Shown: positions 8,870 to 19,441, counted from the stretch's first letter. The stretch: DNA of 64,000 nucleotides from Macrococcus epidermidis (GCF_003259695.1 NZ_PZJH01000001.1:868001-932000), one strand, 5' to 3'. Notes: generated by a model not told the origin, from the letters alone. Translations and numbers: made by a program.

Positions 8870-9421
8870 TCACTCCTTTATTTTTAAATCGAAGTGCCAC
8901 GCTTTCTCATTATCAATTTTTTTCAGTAAAATTTTTGTATCGCCAACTTCTTGTATACCTAGAGTATAGATGAAACGCTTATTTTCTTCATCCAATGTGA
9001 CTTCTTTAGGCAAATCACCATATTTATCAACAATACGCAAAGCTTTTTGTTTTGATAAAGGTAGACGTCCGATGTCTATACGCTCTATATTTAAAGCAAG
9101 AACCCCAGGTGCAATAACTTTTGGCGTTGTTTTTATTTTAGTTTGTACATCTAAAGTCATAAATTTTGATTTAGCATCAATCCAAATGAAGTGATCTTTT
9201 AATTTAATCTTTGTATTTTTATCATCCATTGTAATAAAATGCTTGATGGTTTTTTCCGATAAAATCATCTGATCCTTTGAACCCATCTCAAATGAAGGTA
9301 TAGCTTTAATTTGAAAAGGTTCAGAAAATATTTGTCTTGCCCAAAATATTGAATAAATATTTATGCACAATAATAAAATAAACAAAATAAACCAAACAGG
9401 ATGTTTTATCGCTTTAGTCAT
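8870..9421 (-). CDS. YpmS family (DUF2140) membrane-anchored protein
   Basis: About 183 residues with a single N-terminal membrane segment (about 9-27) followed by a beta-rich extracellular domain including LALNIERIDIGRLPLSK and LPKEVTLDEENKRFIYTLG. The family is conserved next to degV in Bacillus and Staphylococcus; its function is unknown. ATG 9421 is preferred, with TTGGAT just upstream; a TTG at 9430 is an alternative. It overlaps the degV stop by 8 bases. Confidence 0.8.
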   Translation of the reverse strand: MTKAIKHPVWFILFILLLCINIYSIFWARQIFSEPFQIKAIPSFEMGSKDQMILSEKTIKHFITMDDKNTKIKLKDHFIWIDAKSKFMTLDVQTKIKTTPKVIAPGVLALNIERIDIGRLPLSKQKALRIVDKYGDLPKEVTLDEENKRFIYTLGIQEVGDTKILLKKIDNEKAWHFDLKIKE

Positions 9422-10259
9422 TATATCCAAATACCGACAATCCTATTGCACCCGGCCCAGTATGCGTTGATACAATTGGCGTTGTAGTATTAACAGAAAT
9501 TTTCTCGTCTGTGTATTGTTCAATAGAAGCTTTAATTTTCTCTAATAGTTCCATTGCATCCGCTTGTGAAATACCAATACGTAAATATTTATAGTCATCA
9601 GCCATTTTTGCAACTTCTTTCGTCAATAATTTTACGACTGCATTTTGTGTGCGGGCATTTTGTATCACTTGTATCTCTCCATCAATTACTTCTGCTACCG
9701 GTTTTAAATTCATCAATCCACCTATAAATCCCTTACCACGAGAGATACGTCCGCCTTTTCTTAAGTAATCAAGTTGACTAATTACCAAAAATAAGCGAGA
9801 TTGATGCTTCATCGTATCAATAGCAGCTACGATTTCATCCATTGATTTATGTTTGATGATAAGTTCGGCCACATTTTGAATGATAAATCCATATGATTGC
9901 GCAATAAACCCACTATCAACAACAGTCACTTTACCATTCACCATACCTGCAGCTGTTTGTGCACTTCCTACAGTACCACTTAATCGATGCGTCATATGTA
10001 GGCTTAATATTTCATAACCTTCCTCTATATATTTTTCATAAATTTCAGCAAACTTTCCTGTAGGCGGCTGACTTGTTTTAGGAATATCCTTTAAAGTAAC
10101 GAGTTGTTTCAAATATTCCTCAGATGTAATTTCTTCCTGATCTAAATATGTCTTGCCATCCATCACAATATTTAAAGGCACCTGTACAATGCCATGGTCA
10201 TCTAAATATTGCTGAGGTAAATCATGTGTTGAATCTACTATCAATTTTATTTTACTCAT
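9414..10259 (-). CDS. DegV family fatty-acid-binding protein
   Basis: DegV proteins bind a single fatty acid. In S. aureus, FakB proteins of this family present fatty acids to the kinase FakA. The 281 residues begin with KIKLIVDSTHDLP and contain TSQPPTGKFAEIYEKY, LSGTVGSAQTAA, VVDSGFIAQSYG, LRKGGRISRGKG and the C-terminal HTGPGAIGLSVFGY, all typical. Whether it is FakB1- or FakB2-like cannot be settled by eye. It lies between plsC and ypmS on the same strand, an arrangement consistent with a lipid-related role. Confidence 0.88.
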   Translation of the reverse strand: MSKIKLIVDSTHDLPQQYLDDHGIVQVPLNIVMDGKTYLDQEEITSEEYLKQLVTLKDIPKTSQPPTGKFAEIYEKYIEEGYEILSLHMTHRLSGTVGSAQTAAGMVNGKVTVVDSGFIAQSYGFIIQNVAELIIKHKSMDEIVAAIDTMKHQSRLFLVISQLDYLRKGGRISRGKGFIGGLMNLKPVAEVIDGEIQVIQNARTQNAVVKLLTKEVAKMADDYKYLRIGISQADAMELLEKIKASIEQYTDEKISVNTTTPIVSTHTGPGAIGLSVFGYND

Positions 10260-10280
10260 TTTATCCCTCGATATCTGTTG

Positions 10281-12438
<2,158 letters not shown>

Positions 12439-12542
12439 CAAGTCACCTCTTTCTATTTTTTCTTATATACTTTATAATACATTTATATACCAATTAATTA
12501 AAGAATTAGATATTAGAGATTTAAATTCTAGGGGTGAAATAT

Positions 12543-12620
12543 ATGGGCGCAGATATGATGGTCGTTTCAGGTTTATTTTTATTATTATGCTATATGATCA
12601 GCATGTGTATAACTGAATAA
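12543..12620 (+). CDS. Possible 25-residue hydrophobic small protein
   Basis: An ATG-to-TAA frame of 25 residues, MGADMMVVSGLFLLLCYMIS then MCITE, which would form one short membrane helix. GGGGTG lies 6 bases before the ATG, and a strong hairpin terminator follows 12 bases after the stop. It stands alone on the plus strand between two minus-strand operons. I do not recognise it. The ribosome site, single hydrophobic helix and terminator together make translation plausible. A small RNA whose ORF is accidental is the alternative. Confidence 0.5.
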   Translation: MGADMMVVSGLFLLLCYMISMCITE

Positions 12621-12632
12621 TTGATACATCAT

Positions 12633-12662
12633 AAAAAGGCTTCGAATTTACGAAGCCTTTTT
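12633..12662. terminator. Bidirectional terminator
   Basis: AAAAAGGCTTCG (12633-12644) and CGAAGCCTTTTT (12651-12662) form a perfect 12-bp stem with a 6-base loop and T runs in both directions. It can end both the small plus-strand unit and the minus-strand methyltransferase operon. Confidence 0.9.
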
Positions 12663-12675
12663 ATTGTGCAATGAT

Positions 12676-13485
12676 TTATATATATCGATAACCATAATGT
12701 GTCTTCGTTTGTTTTCTAACATTCATAGTAAACTGATAATCACGAATTAAACTGGATTTAAAATGCGCGCGCAGTATAACTTTCCCTCTGAAATGCTCAA
12801 ATATCGTATTTAATAGCTTACGATCACTTTCAATATCATAGGTCACGACTTTAACTAAAGAAGCAATGTTAGACGTCACAACAGTTTCTTCATACATTGG
12901 ATCTAAATAGATAACATGTGCCTGATTCAGTATACCGATATGATTTACAACACTGCCATAAATAAAATGTATGCGCGATATATCTAGTTTGTTTTTCTCT
13001 AAAACATTGAAATAGAAATGCACGCCCCATTTTATTGCAAAATGAATATAGAAATTGTCTTCAAATGCATAAAATATGCTGTTTTCCATCGTTAGAGCCA
13101 TTAAGATTAAATCATTTGCCATTCCAGTTGTGGCATCGATGATGATGTCAGTATTGATAGAATCATCCTGAATAAGTTCAATAAGAGGAGGTACATGATT
13201 GCCGGTAACATAAGCTTTATACTTAACGCGTGTGGTATTTTCATGATAAAAAATCTTATTTTCATCAGAAGTATATAATACAACGCCTGTTTGTTGAATT
13301 ACCATTACAGGTGTTGTATCTTCTTCAAATAAATTTTTAATGGTTAGCTTCTTTCTTTCAATAACTTCATAGTTTACATCTGAATATGTCTTAACATCAG
13401 TTACAATACATTTCAAATAATTCAATATTAAACGATTCGGTTTAACGCATGTTGTAATACGCAGTTTAATTTTAGCAGTGGTCAT
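12676..13485 (-). CDS. Putative class I SAM-dependent methyltransferase (RsmJ/YpiP-like)
   Basis: About 269 residues. The central part shows a Rossmann methyltransferase core: [20 protein letters not shown] as motif [18 protein letters not shown], and IYLDPMYEE, resembling the DPPY-like site of RsmJ-type (16S rRNA G1516) and Bacillus YpiP proteins. The N-terminal 90 residues have no clear assignment. It overlaps the brxA stop by 14 bases and has no strong ribosome site, so translation is probably coupled to brxA. ATG 13485 is used; TTG 13488 is also in frame. The exact substrate is unknown. Confidence 0.65.
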   Translation of the reverse strand: MTTAKIKLRITTCVKPNRLILNYLKCIVTDVKTYSDVNYEVIERKKLTIKNLFEEDTTPVMVIQQTGVVLYTSDENKIFYHENTTRVKYKAYVTGNHVPPLIELIQDDSINTDIIIDATTGMANDLILMALTMENSIFYAFEDNFYIHFAIKWGVHFYFNVLEKNKLDISRIHFIYGSVVNHIGILNQAHVIYLDPMYEETVVTSNIASLVKVVTYDIESDRKLLNTIFEHFRGKVILRAHFKSSLIRDYQFTMNVRKQTKTHYGYRYI

Positions 13486-13906
13486 CAAAATATTCTTTAA
13501 TATCCATACAAATTTCTTCTACCGGTCGTCCTTCGATATGTTCTCTGGGAATAAAACCAACTAATGATTGTCCTTTAAATAATGCCATAGAAGGACTTGA
13601 CGGTGCTTGTGCTACGTATTCACGCATTTTATCTGTCGCTTCACGGTCCTGACCTGCAAATACTGTAACTAAGTGATCAGGTTTCTTGTCATTTTGTGTA
13701 GCTACTGTAACAGCTGCCGGGCGTGCTAATCCTGCTGCACATCCACATACCGAATTAATAACAACAAAAGTTGTTTCATCTTCTTTCACTTGATTAAAAT
13801 AACCTTCAACCGCTTCACTTGTTTCTAAAGATTCAAAACCATGATTCGTTAATTCACTTCTCATTCCATTCGCAAGTGATTTCATATAATCTTCATAAGC
13901 ATTCAT
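13472..13906 (-). CDS. brxA: Bacilliredoxin BrxA (YphP family)
   Basis: Removes bacillithiol from S-bacillithiolated proteins. The 144 residues carry the active-site [14 protein letters not shown], the CGC motif of bacilliredoxins, and [17 protein letters not shown] 13906 follows AGGAG; the longer upstream frame overlaps cvfC and lacks homology. The bacillithiol biosynthetic gene bshA lies in this window at about 44 kb, which is consistent. In S. aureus the brxA gene is likewise near thyA/dfrA. Confidence 0.9.
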   Translation of the reverse strand: MNAYEDYMKSLANGMRSELTNHGFESLETSEAVEGYFNQVKEDETTFVVINSVCGCAAGLARPAAVTVATQNDKKPDHLVTVFAGQDREATDKMREYVAQAPSSPSMALFKGQSLVGFIPREHIEGRPVEEICMDIKEYFDDHC

Positions 13907-13910
13907 TTCA

Positions 13911-15023
13911 TTATTCTCCTTTGTTACGGTTAGCAATTTGTTTCCAAACGGAACCAACAGCTGCTTCACCATTTTTAATTCGTTCGTAAGCCATCTGTAC
14001 TTGAAGTTTGACATCAAATGCAGAATCTTCTAAATGTTGCTCTAAATAAGTTAAACTACTTTCATCACCTTCGTCAAAGATAAACATCGCTGCACGCCAT
14101 CTGACAATTGGATGTTTATCATTTAATGCTGCATGCATTATTGGTAAACTTTCTTTAAACCCAAGATCACTAAGTGTATCTCCAGCTGTACGACGCACAG
14201 TTAAATTATTATCATTCATTGCTTTATGCAAAGCAGGTAATACTTTTCTATCTTCTATCATACCTAAAAATACGACAGCAAGACGCCTAATCTGAGGCTT
14301 GTCATCTAGTAGCACAGCTTCAAAAAATGGCAGATCAGATAAGTCTGGATTCGGATAATGATCTATCTTTCGATAACGCTCCTGCCAATCTTCAATCGTA
14401 TTATATTCATCCAAAGTAATTTTTTCTAATTTCTTGGATGTATCTATATACTGATTTGCTTTACCTTTTGCAATATATTCTGTCAGAACATCATTAGGAA
14501 ATTTAGCATCAATTTCTTCTTTAATAGATTGGATGATTTCATCTTTCTCACCATATCTTACACCGTAATCAATCCATTTACGGAGTAAAATAACATTATC
14601 ATCATCATTTTGTGCAGCTAGCATCGCATCGATAAATCTTACATCCAGTTGTTTACGTGATTCTCCATCTTTATCTGTAACTTTTATTTGATAAGGAATG
14701 CTTTTAAATTCTAGTACTTCAACTTTCTTTTCACCATTATCCACTGTTATTTCTTGCTGAACATCAATCTCTTCTTCAAAAACAGATTTAATTTGTGGTA
14801 GTACCACTTCCCAATCCGACTTCGGCGTTTTATCAACAGAAATAAAATCCATAACATGAAAAACTGATTTTACATCTTCTATTTGAAGTAATGCATTGAT
14901 AAATGCGGGATTAGTTTCATGTATTGTTGAATATGTATTGCTTTTCATATCTTCTTTTTTATAATCAAGTGTTATCTTTAATGTGTTAGGACTTGGTGTT
15001 GGTTCGATTTTTATGATTCTCAT
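13911..15023 (-). CDS. cvfC: Conserved virulence factor C family protein
   Basis: A 370-residue protein matching S. aureus CvfC in layout. The N-terminal 90 residues, beginning [20 protein letters not shown], are an Nfu/NifU N-terminal-like domain. The C-terminal half (about 220-365) consists of HEAT-like repeats, for example [35 protein letters not shown] and [18 protein letters not shown]. Its molecular role is unknown; S. aureus mutants are attenuated. It is separated from brxA by 4 bases and follows a small zinc-finger gene. Confidence 0.85.
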   Translation of the reverse strand: MRIIKIEPTPSPNTLKITLDYKKEDMKSNTYSTIHETNPAFINALLQIEDVKSVFHVMDFISVDKTPKSDWEVVLPQIKSVFEEEIDVQQEITVDNGEKKVEVLEFKSIPYQIKVTDKDGESRKQLDVRFIDAMLAAQNDDDNVILLRKWIDYGVRYGEKDEIIQSIKEEIDAKFPNDVLTEYIAKGKANQYIDTSKKLEKITLDEYNTIEDWQERYRKIDHYPNPDLSDLPFFEAVLLDDKPQIRRLAVVFLGMIEDRKVLPALHKAMNDNNLTVRRTAGDTLSDLGFKESLPIMHAALNDKHPIVRWRAAMFIFDEGDESSLTYLEQHLEDSAFDVKLQVQMAYERIKNGEAAVGSVWKQIANRNKGE

Positions 15024-15032
15024 AATAGCTCC

Positions 15033-15215
15033 TTACTGCAATATATTGCCGAGTTGTTTTATTTCAATACCTACAGAACATTTCTTTATACAATAGTGAT
15101 GTGCGTAAGTTTTGCCATACGCTTTGCGGTGGTATGATTTAAGCTTACATCCTTCACAATAATGATCCGTTAAAGTATCGATTTGTTTTAAAGTCACTTT
15201 TTGTTGCAGGTTCAT
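15033..15215 (-). CDS. Small zinc-finger protein (zf-C2HCIx2C type)
   Basis: Sixty residues with Cys/His spacing suggesting a bound zinc: HYCEGCKLKS, then HHYCIKKC. The sequence matches the short zinc-finger family (DUF2602) found at this spot in staphylococci. Function is unknown. It begins the cvfC-brxA-methyltransferase run, 9 bases before cvfC, and is divergent from the transporter gene at 15350. Confidence 0.78.
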   Translation of the reverse strand: MNLQQKVTLKQIDTLTDHYCEGCKLKSYHRKAYGKTYAHHYCIKKCSVGIEIKQLGNILQ

Positions 15216-15286
15216 TATCTCACCTCAAAAAATAGTATATCAAAACTGCAAAAAAATTGATGCTCATTTGTTTCCTAATTGATAAC

Positions 15287-15315
15287 TTGCAAATTCCACA
15301 GATACACTCTATAAT
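15287..15315 (+). promoter_or_regulatory. Sigma-A-type promoter of the yhhQ-like gene
   Basis: TTGCAA (15287-15292), a 17-base spacer and TATAAT (15310-15315) give a good housekeeping promoter. The predicted leader is only about 28 bases, too short for a preQ1 riboswitch. Confidence 0.75.
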
Positions 15316-15349
15316 ACATAAGTTGAATTTTTATAGAAAGAGGTTTGCT

Positions 15350-16033
15350 ATGAGTAATGAGTTATGGGCAGCAGCTGCCTTTTTGTTAACGTTTTTATGT
15401 ATGGTACTCATGTACCGTTTTTTTGGAAAGGAAGGGTTATTTGTATGGGTAGCAATCGGTACAGTGATTGCAAATATTCAAGTAACAAAGTCTGTTGAGT
15501 TATTTGGTATTACTGCAACTTTAGGGAATGTCCTATTTGCGTCAATCTATTTAGCAACAGATATTTTAAATGACAGATATGGCCGTAAAGTAGCAAAAAA
15601 AGCGGTATGGTTAGGATTTGCATCAGCTATTATCTTGACGATATTAATGACGATATCCTTACAATTTACACCTACAGAGACAGATATCGCACAAAAAAGC
15701 ATGCAGACGTTATTTGGTGTCGTACCTAGAATCGTATTAGGATCAATCATTGCATATATTATCGGACAATATGTAGATGTTTACTTATTTAATTTAATCA
15801 AAAAATATTTTTCATCAGAGAAAACATTTATTGTACGTGCATATGGAAGTACAATATTCAGTTCAATTGTAGATACTGCATTATTTTCTTTAATTGCATT
15901 TACCGGTTTAATGCCTAATAATATTGTTATTGAAATCTTTATAACGACTTATTTATTTAAATTAGCTTCAACAATTTTAAACATTCCTTTCGGTTACTGG
16001 GCAAAAAGTTATCATAAAACAGATAACTTATAA
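15350..16033 (+). CDS. yhhQ: Queuosine precursor transporter (YhhQ/VUT family)
   Basis: Membrane permease of the vitamin-uptake-transporter family, which imports preQ0/preQ1 for queuosine tRNA modification. About 227 residues with six hydrophobic segments, and TLGNVLFASIYLATDILND and KYFSSEKTFIVRAYGSTIFS as family signatures. ATG 15350 is chosen since AGAGG stands 6 bases upstream and the family begins here; a longer frame from 15257 would start upstream of the promoter. The following RNase H-like gene is 46 bases downstream. Confidence 0.88.
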   Translation: MSNELWAAAAFLLTFLCMVLMYRFFGKEGLFVWVAIGTVIANIQVTKSVELFGITATLGNVLFASIYLATDILNDRYGRKVAKKAVWLGFASAIILTILMTISLQFTPTETDIAQKSMQTLFGVVPRIVLGSIIAYIIGQYVDVYLFNLIKKYFSSEKTFIVRAYGSTIFSSIVDTALFSLIAFTGLMPNNIVIEIFITTYLFKLASTILNIPFGYWAKSYHKTDNL

Positions 16034-16079
16034 TCGTTTTGCGAGATTTAATAAAAAAATAGGAACATGAGGTATAAAT

Positions 16080-16469
16080 ATGGCTCAAATATTTATTGAT
16101 GCATCAACAAAGCAGAATCCACTTCATAGCGCATGTGGTATTGTTCTCAAACTTGATGATAAGACGATTGAATATGGAGAATATTTAGGTGATGTAGATA
16201 ATCATATAGCCGAATGGCAAAGTCTAATTATCGGCATGAAGCTTGCTTTAACCAATGATTGTAAAACTTTACTGATAAAAAGTGACGCCAAAATTGTTGT
16301 AGATTCTATTGATAAAAATTACGTGAAGCAACCTCTGTTTAAACCTTATTTACAGGAGTATCTTCAGTTGCAACCAAACTTTGATTTAATAATTATTAAC
16401 TGGATACCTAGACATCAGAATAAACATGCAGATGCTATAGCAAGAAGAACTTTGCAGCAATATTTATAA
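16080..16469 (+). CDS. RNase HI-like protein
   Basis: A 129-residue RNase H fold protein lacking the basic protrusion. The putative metal-binding acids are visible: Asp in IFIDAST (about 7), Glu in HIAEWQSL (about 45), Asp in IKSDAK (about 69) and Asp in KHADAIARR near the C-terminus, with a nearby His. This is the YpdQ/YpeP-like group of Bacillus and Staphylococcus, distinct from the main RNases HII/HIII. Probable role is RNA:DNA hybrid cleavage; activity is unproven. It probably shares the yhhQ transcript and ends convergent to the HAD gene. Confidence 0.78.
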   Translation: MAQIFIDASTKQNPLHSACGIVLKLDDKTIEYGEYLGDVDNHIAEWQSLIIGMKLALTNDCKTLLIKSDAKIVVDSIDKNYVKQPLFKPYLQEYLQLQPNFDLIIINWIPRHQNKHADAIARRTLQQYL

Positions 16470-16489
16470 TTTTGCTCAAAGTTCTTCTT
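16442..16489. terminator. Bidirectional terminator between convergent genes
   Basis: AAGAAGAACTTTG (16442-16454) and CAAAGTTCTTCTT (16477-16489) are perfect inverted arms around a 22-base loop, overlapping the 3' ends of the RNase H-like and HAD genes. T-rich sequence follows in the plus direction. The long loop makes this less certain than the other terminators here. Confidence 0.45.
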
Positions 16490-17261
16490 TTAATATTTTC
16501 TCCATTGTAATTAACACACCATTTTCGTCATTACTCGGTATTTCATACTTTGCGATTGATTTAACTTTGTCATTTCCGTTTGCCATTGCAAAAGAATTTT
16601 TTGTAAGTTTTAGCATTTCAATATCATTATCACTATCACCAAAGACATATAAATCTTGCATATTTGCAACCAATATATTCAACACCTTTTTAATTGCGAC
16701 AGCTTTATTTGTACCTTTATGAATGATGTCGATACAATTAAAACCACTATAGACTGCAATGCTTGACTGGCATAAAGCATTTAACTGAGCAATCAACTCT
16801 TTCATATCACCTTTTATTTCAATTGTGATTTTAGTAATATCATTCATTTCATTCATTTCATTCAAATTATTTATAATTAAATCGTTATAATAATTCTGCA
16901 TTCGACTGATAAATTGTTCGCCAGCTAATTTGTTTACATAAGATTTTTCTAACGTACTTGTTACATAAGAATAAATATTATTATAATTTAAATACTTTAA
17001 AATCCGATAAATATCAGTGTTATCGAGAAATTGCGTATCTATAATTTTATCATCAAACGCAATGACTGCACCATTAGAGCCAATATAGTATATATCTTTT
17101 TGTCTAAAGAATGTTTTGAGATGAGAAATAGTATTGCTACTTGCTACTAACAACTTAAATTCATCTTTATATTCTGTATTTAATCTTTCGAAAAATTTCT
17201 TATCATAATTATTATCACTATCTAGAAACGTGCCATCCATATCCACTGCAAATACTTTCAT
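16476..17261 (-). CDS. Cof-type HAD superfamily phosphatase
   Basis: About 261 residues. Motif I is FAVDMDGTFLD with the nucleophilic Asp, motif II is LLVASSNT, the conserved Lys is in KAVAIKKVL, and motif IV is VFGDSDNDIEML, the pattern of Cof/YwpJ sugar or nucleotide phosphatases with a C2 cap. The substrate cannot be read from sequence. ATG 17261 with GGATGAG upstream is preferred over 17288. It is 30 bases downstream of the Fic-like regulator and probably cotranscribed with it. Confidence 0.85.
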   Translation of the reverse strand: MKVFAVDMDGTFLDSDNNYDKKFFERLNTEYKDEFKLLVASSNTISHLKTFFRQKDIYYIGSNGAVIAFDDKIIDTQFLDNTDIYRILKYLNYNNIYSYVTSTLEKSYVNKLAGEQFISRMQNYYNDLIINNLNEMNEMNDITKITIEIKGDMKELIAQLNALCQSSIAVYSGFNCIDIIHKGTNKAVAIKKVLNILVANMQDLYVFGDSDNDIEMLKLTKNSFAMANGNDKVKSIAKYEIPSNDENGVLITMEKILKEEL

Positions 17262-17291
17262 AAACTCATCCTTATTCACGTGAAACAATCA

Positions 17292-18230
17292 TTATTTCAA
17301 TTTATATTGTGTAGATTTTCCTTGTCCAACTTTAACAATAAAGTCTTCTTTTTGAAGTTGTACTAATGCCCGTTCAATTGTTTTACGACTAATATCTGCG
17401 AGCATAATCTCTAGATCTTTACGCGCAATCGGTTCAAAGGATCTATTTAAAACATTAAGTACTCTATACTGCGGCGTTATTTTCTCATCTAACATTAACT
17501 GGAAATTAAAGTCCAATGATTCATAGGACGCCAGTATTTTATAAAAATAATAATTCATAAAATCCTGTATATCTTCAAAAGGAAAATAATCAACATTCTT
17601 TTTCTTTAATTTTTTATTATTACCTACGATATCTTCATAAATCAGTTTATCGATACTTTGATACTGAGTAACTAAAATATTTGATTTATATAATAACAAA
17701 TTCAATAATAATCGGGAAAATAAAAGCGTTTTATTAGCAAACAGATTAGACTGAATAAATTCAAACACAAATTGAAATATCTCGATTAGTATATTTGTAT
17801 GTGGCAGATCTATTACATTATTATAATGTAAACATAATTGCTCGATAGTCTCTCTTTGTGTTTCAGAAGATTTTGATATCGATTCTTCATCTCCCATTGA
17901 CATCTCTAAATACATCGCACAAATTGATTCATAATTGATGTCAATAAATTCATAATCCTCTACAATATATAACAATGCATCTCTAAATCCACATATCTGC
18001 GCTTCTATTTCATTATTAAATGATTTTTTAAACTGTAGTATCTGTAATAACTTTGTATCAGATACAGAATATCCTGATAAAGCACAACCATATTTCACAT
18101 TGTGATATATGCCTGAAAATTTAAGTTTCTCCAATGTGGCAGTATTATATTGTAAATAAATAATTTGTTTACCTTTGAACTCATGAATTTTAGTCATTAA
18201 ATTCACAATATTCGAGTTATATCCAACCAT
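17292..18230 (-). CDS. Winged-helix protein with a possible degenerate Fic-like domain
   Basis: A 312-residue protein I cannot name. The last 70 residues form a clear winged helix, including LNRSFEPIARKDLEIML, SRKTIERALVQLQKEDFIVK and GQGKSTQYKLK. The middle (about 75-235) is all-helical and resembles the Fic fold: EAQICGFRDALLYIVEDY, then SRLLLNLLLYKSNILV. The HPFxDGNGR catalytic motif of Fic enzymes is missing, being replaced around SNLFANKTLLF. Fic-HTH proteins are common in Firmicutes; a catalytically dead version could act as a pure regulator. AGAGGTG precedes the ATG. An 11-bp inverted repeat directly upstream could be its operator. Confidence 0.55.
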   Translation of the reverse strand: MVGYNSNIVNLMTKIHEFKGKQIIYLQYNTATLEKLKFSGIYHNVKYGCALSGYSVSDTKLLQILQFKKSFNNEIEAQICGFRDALLYIVEDYEFIDINYESICAMYLEMSMGDEESISKSSETQRETIEQLCLHYNNVIDLPHTNILIEIFQFVFEFIQSNLFANKTLLFSRLLLNLLLYKSNILVTQYQSIDKLIYEDIVGNNKKLKKKNVDYFPFEDIQDFMNYYFYKILASYESLDFNFQLMLDEKITPQYRVLNVLNRSFEPIARKDLEIMLADISRKTIERALVQLQKEDFIVKVGQGKSTQYKLK

Positions 18231-18241
18231 ATATACACCTC

Positions 18242-18275
18242 TTTATCAGTCATTTTATATCATTTGACTGATAAA
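18242..18275. promoter_or_regulatory. 11-bp inverted repeat, probable operator
   Basis: TTTATCAGTCA (18242-18252) and TGACTGATAAA (18265-18275) are exact inverted arms separated by 12 bases. The site starts 12 bases upstream of the winged-helix gene, and a TATAAA -10-like element on the minus strand lies between the arms. A dimeric regulator bound here would block that gene, suggesting autoregulation. Confidence 0.6.
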
Positions 18276-18368
18276 ATAAAGAATATTAAATAAATTTAAG
18301 TTATTTCAAAAACTTTTAAATCAATAACATTTATAAGGATATTGCTTTATTATTCCAAATGGATATTA

Positions 18369-18374
18369 TATAAT
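18369..18374 (+). promoter_or_regulatory. Putative -10 element of the coiled-coil gene
   Basis: A perfect TATAAT lies 33 bases before the ATG at 18407; TTGCTT upstream is at poor spacing (about 21 bases), so the -35 is uncertain. Confidence 0.4.
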
Positions 18375-18406
18375 ATTTCCACTACTAAAAAATGGAGGCT
18401 TTTCTT

Positions 18407-18931
18407 ATGACTGCTTTAACTATCCAGCAAGCAATATTCATCTCAAGTAAATTACGTGCTCAACTTGATAATGCAACAGAAAAATTCAGAACAGAGTTTC
18501 GCGTTCCGATCGCATTAAATAATAAAAGTATTGTTACAGAAGAAAAGAATGCGTCGGTCCATGAAACAATAGGCTTAATTGAGAGTTTAAAGTCTGATAT
18601 CTCCAATTTAAAAACAGCCGTACATAGAGCGAACTGTAATGCTCAGATTGAATTTGAAGATAAATTATACACGCCATCAGAACTCCTGGAGTCTCTTAAA
18701 ATCGAAAGAAACATCGTCAACATGCTTGAAGATAACATTTCATTTGGATATGGACAGGAGCGAATTAAAGCAGTCGCTGGTGTTGGAATCGTTGAAGAAG
18801 GTATTGTCGATGAGCTCTACGTTCGTAGCTACATAGAGCAATTAGAATCCTCTGCTAACAATAAATCAATGTTAATCGATCGTTTTAATAATGAGTATAC
18901 AATAGAAGTTGCGTTGAATAATCAAATATAA
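18407..18931 (+). CDS. Helical protein, possibly DIP1984/DUF6847-like
   Basis: 174 residues, mostly helical with coiled-coil character; no signal peptide or membrane segment. An N-terminal ALTIQQAIFISSKLRAQLD and the pair RANCNAQIEFEDKLYTPSEL / LYVRSYIEQLESSANNKSML resemble the arrangement of DIP1984-family (septicolysin-like) proteins, but I match it only by pattern. ATG 18407 follows GGAGG by 8 bases; an upstream in-frame ATG at 18392 precedes the ribosome site and is rejected. It is divergent from the winged-helix gene. Function is unknown. Confidence 0.55.
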   Translation: MTALTIQQAIFISSKLRAQLDNATEKFRTEFRVPIALNNKSIVTEEKNASVHETIGLIESLKSDISNLKTAVHRANCNAQIEFEDKLYTPSELLESLKIERNIVNMLEDNISFGYGQERIKAVAGVGIVEEGIVDELYVRSYIEQLESSANNKSMLIDRFNNEYTIEVALNNQI

Positions 18932-19152
18932 TTATCTAATTTTGATATCATATAATAAGTTTAATCATATTCAATTAATCTATTTCTGGTAGAAAGTACT
19001 ATTTAGTCATCGAATGGAGCCGCTTTTCGTTTTACTTAACATTTACGTCTTACGTATACGAAGATTACGGAACTCAATTTGTGATCATTTAACTTTCGAT
19101 GGGTGTAAACCAAAAACGCAGAATAGCTCGTTTTGCCTTTCAACTATTCAAA
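18932..19152. other. Non-coding stretch with no recognised feature
   Basis: Between the coiled-coil gene and a terminator hairpin I find no ORF with a ribosome site on either strand. The part from about 19010 to 19150 is less AT-rich than typical intergenic DNA here and looks like decayed coding or repeat sequence, but I could not assign it. Confidence 0.4.
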
Positions 19153-19179
19153 AGAGGATTAGACACTGTCTAATCCTCT
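19153..19179. terminator. Terminator hairpin
   Basis: AGAGGATTAGA (19153-19163) and TCTAATCCTCT (19169-19179) pair perfectly around a 5-base loop. Four T follow on the minus strand and a T-rich tract follows on the plus strand. It lies just downstream of the gene remnant at 19201-19419. Confidence 0.75.
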
Positions 19180-19200
19180 TTCTTCATAAAATTTCATTGA

Positions 19201-19419
19201 TTAATAATTACCTGGACACCAGATTCGACCATTTGGACAAGGTTTTGTCGTTGGTCTTTCAGTAGTTGGTTGTTCAGTTGTTGGTGTAGTTACAGTATTT
19301 TCGACTTCAACGAATTTGATATTTTGACCTTTATCAGATGGTACTTTAAAAGAATTCTGCACATCAAATACTACTGAACCTCCTGGAGCTAATGCAGATG
19401 GTAAATTTGTAATATGTCT
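19201..19419 (-). pseudogene. 3' remnant of a secreted/lipoprotein-type gene (DUF4352-like)
   Basis: The minus strand encodes, without any start codon, ITNLPSALAPGGSVVFDVQN, then FKVPSDKGQNIKFVEVENT, a Thr/Pro linker TTPTTEQPTTERPTTK, and CPNGRIWCPGNY before TAA at 19203-19201. Reading upstream, an in-frame TGA occurs three codons before ITN. The beta-sandwich part resembles the end of DUF4352 domains of Firmicutes lipoproteins; the Thr/Pro tail with two Cys is unusual. The 5' portion (signal peptide, first half of the domain) is missing, so this is a truncated relic, still followed by its terminator. Confidence 0.65.
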
Positions 19420-19441
19420 TCAATTGTCACAAATAACAAAA

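Noticed and set aside
13907-14017. N-terminally extended brxA
   Set aside because: The extension overlaps cvfC coding sequence, lacks a ribosome site and does not match the family; ATG 13906 follows AGGAG.
15250-15350. preQ1 riboswitch before the queuosine precursor transporter
   Set aside because: The predicted leader after the -10 is about 28 bases and shows no preQ1 aptamer pattern.
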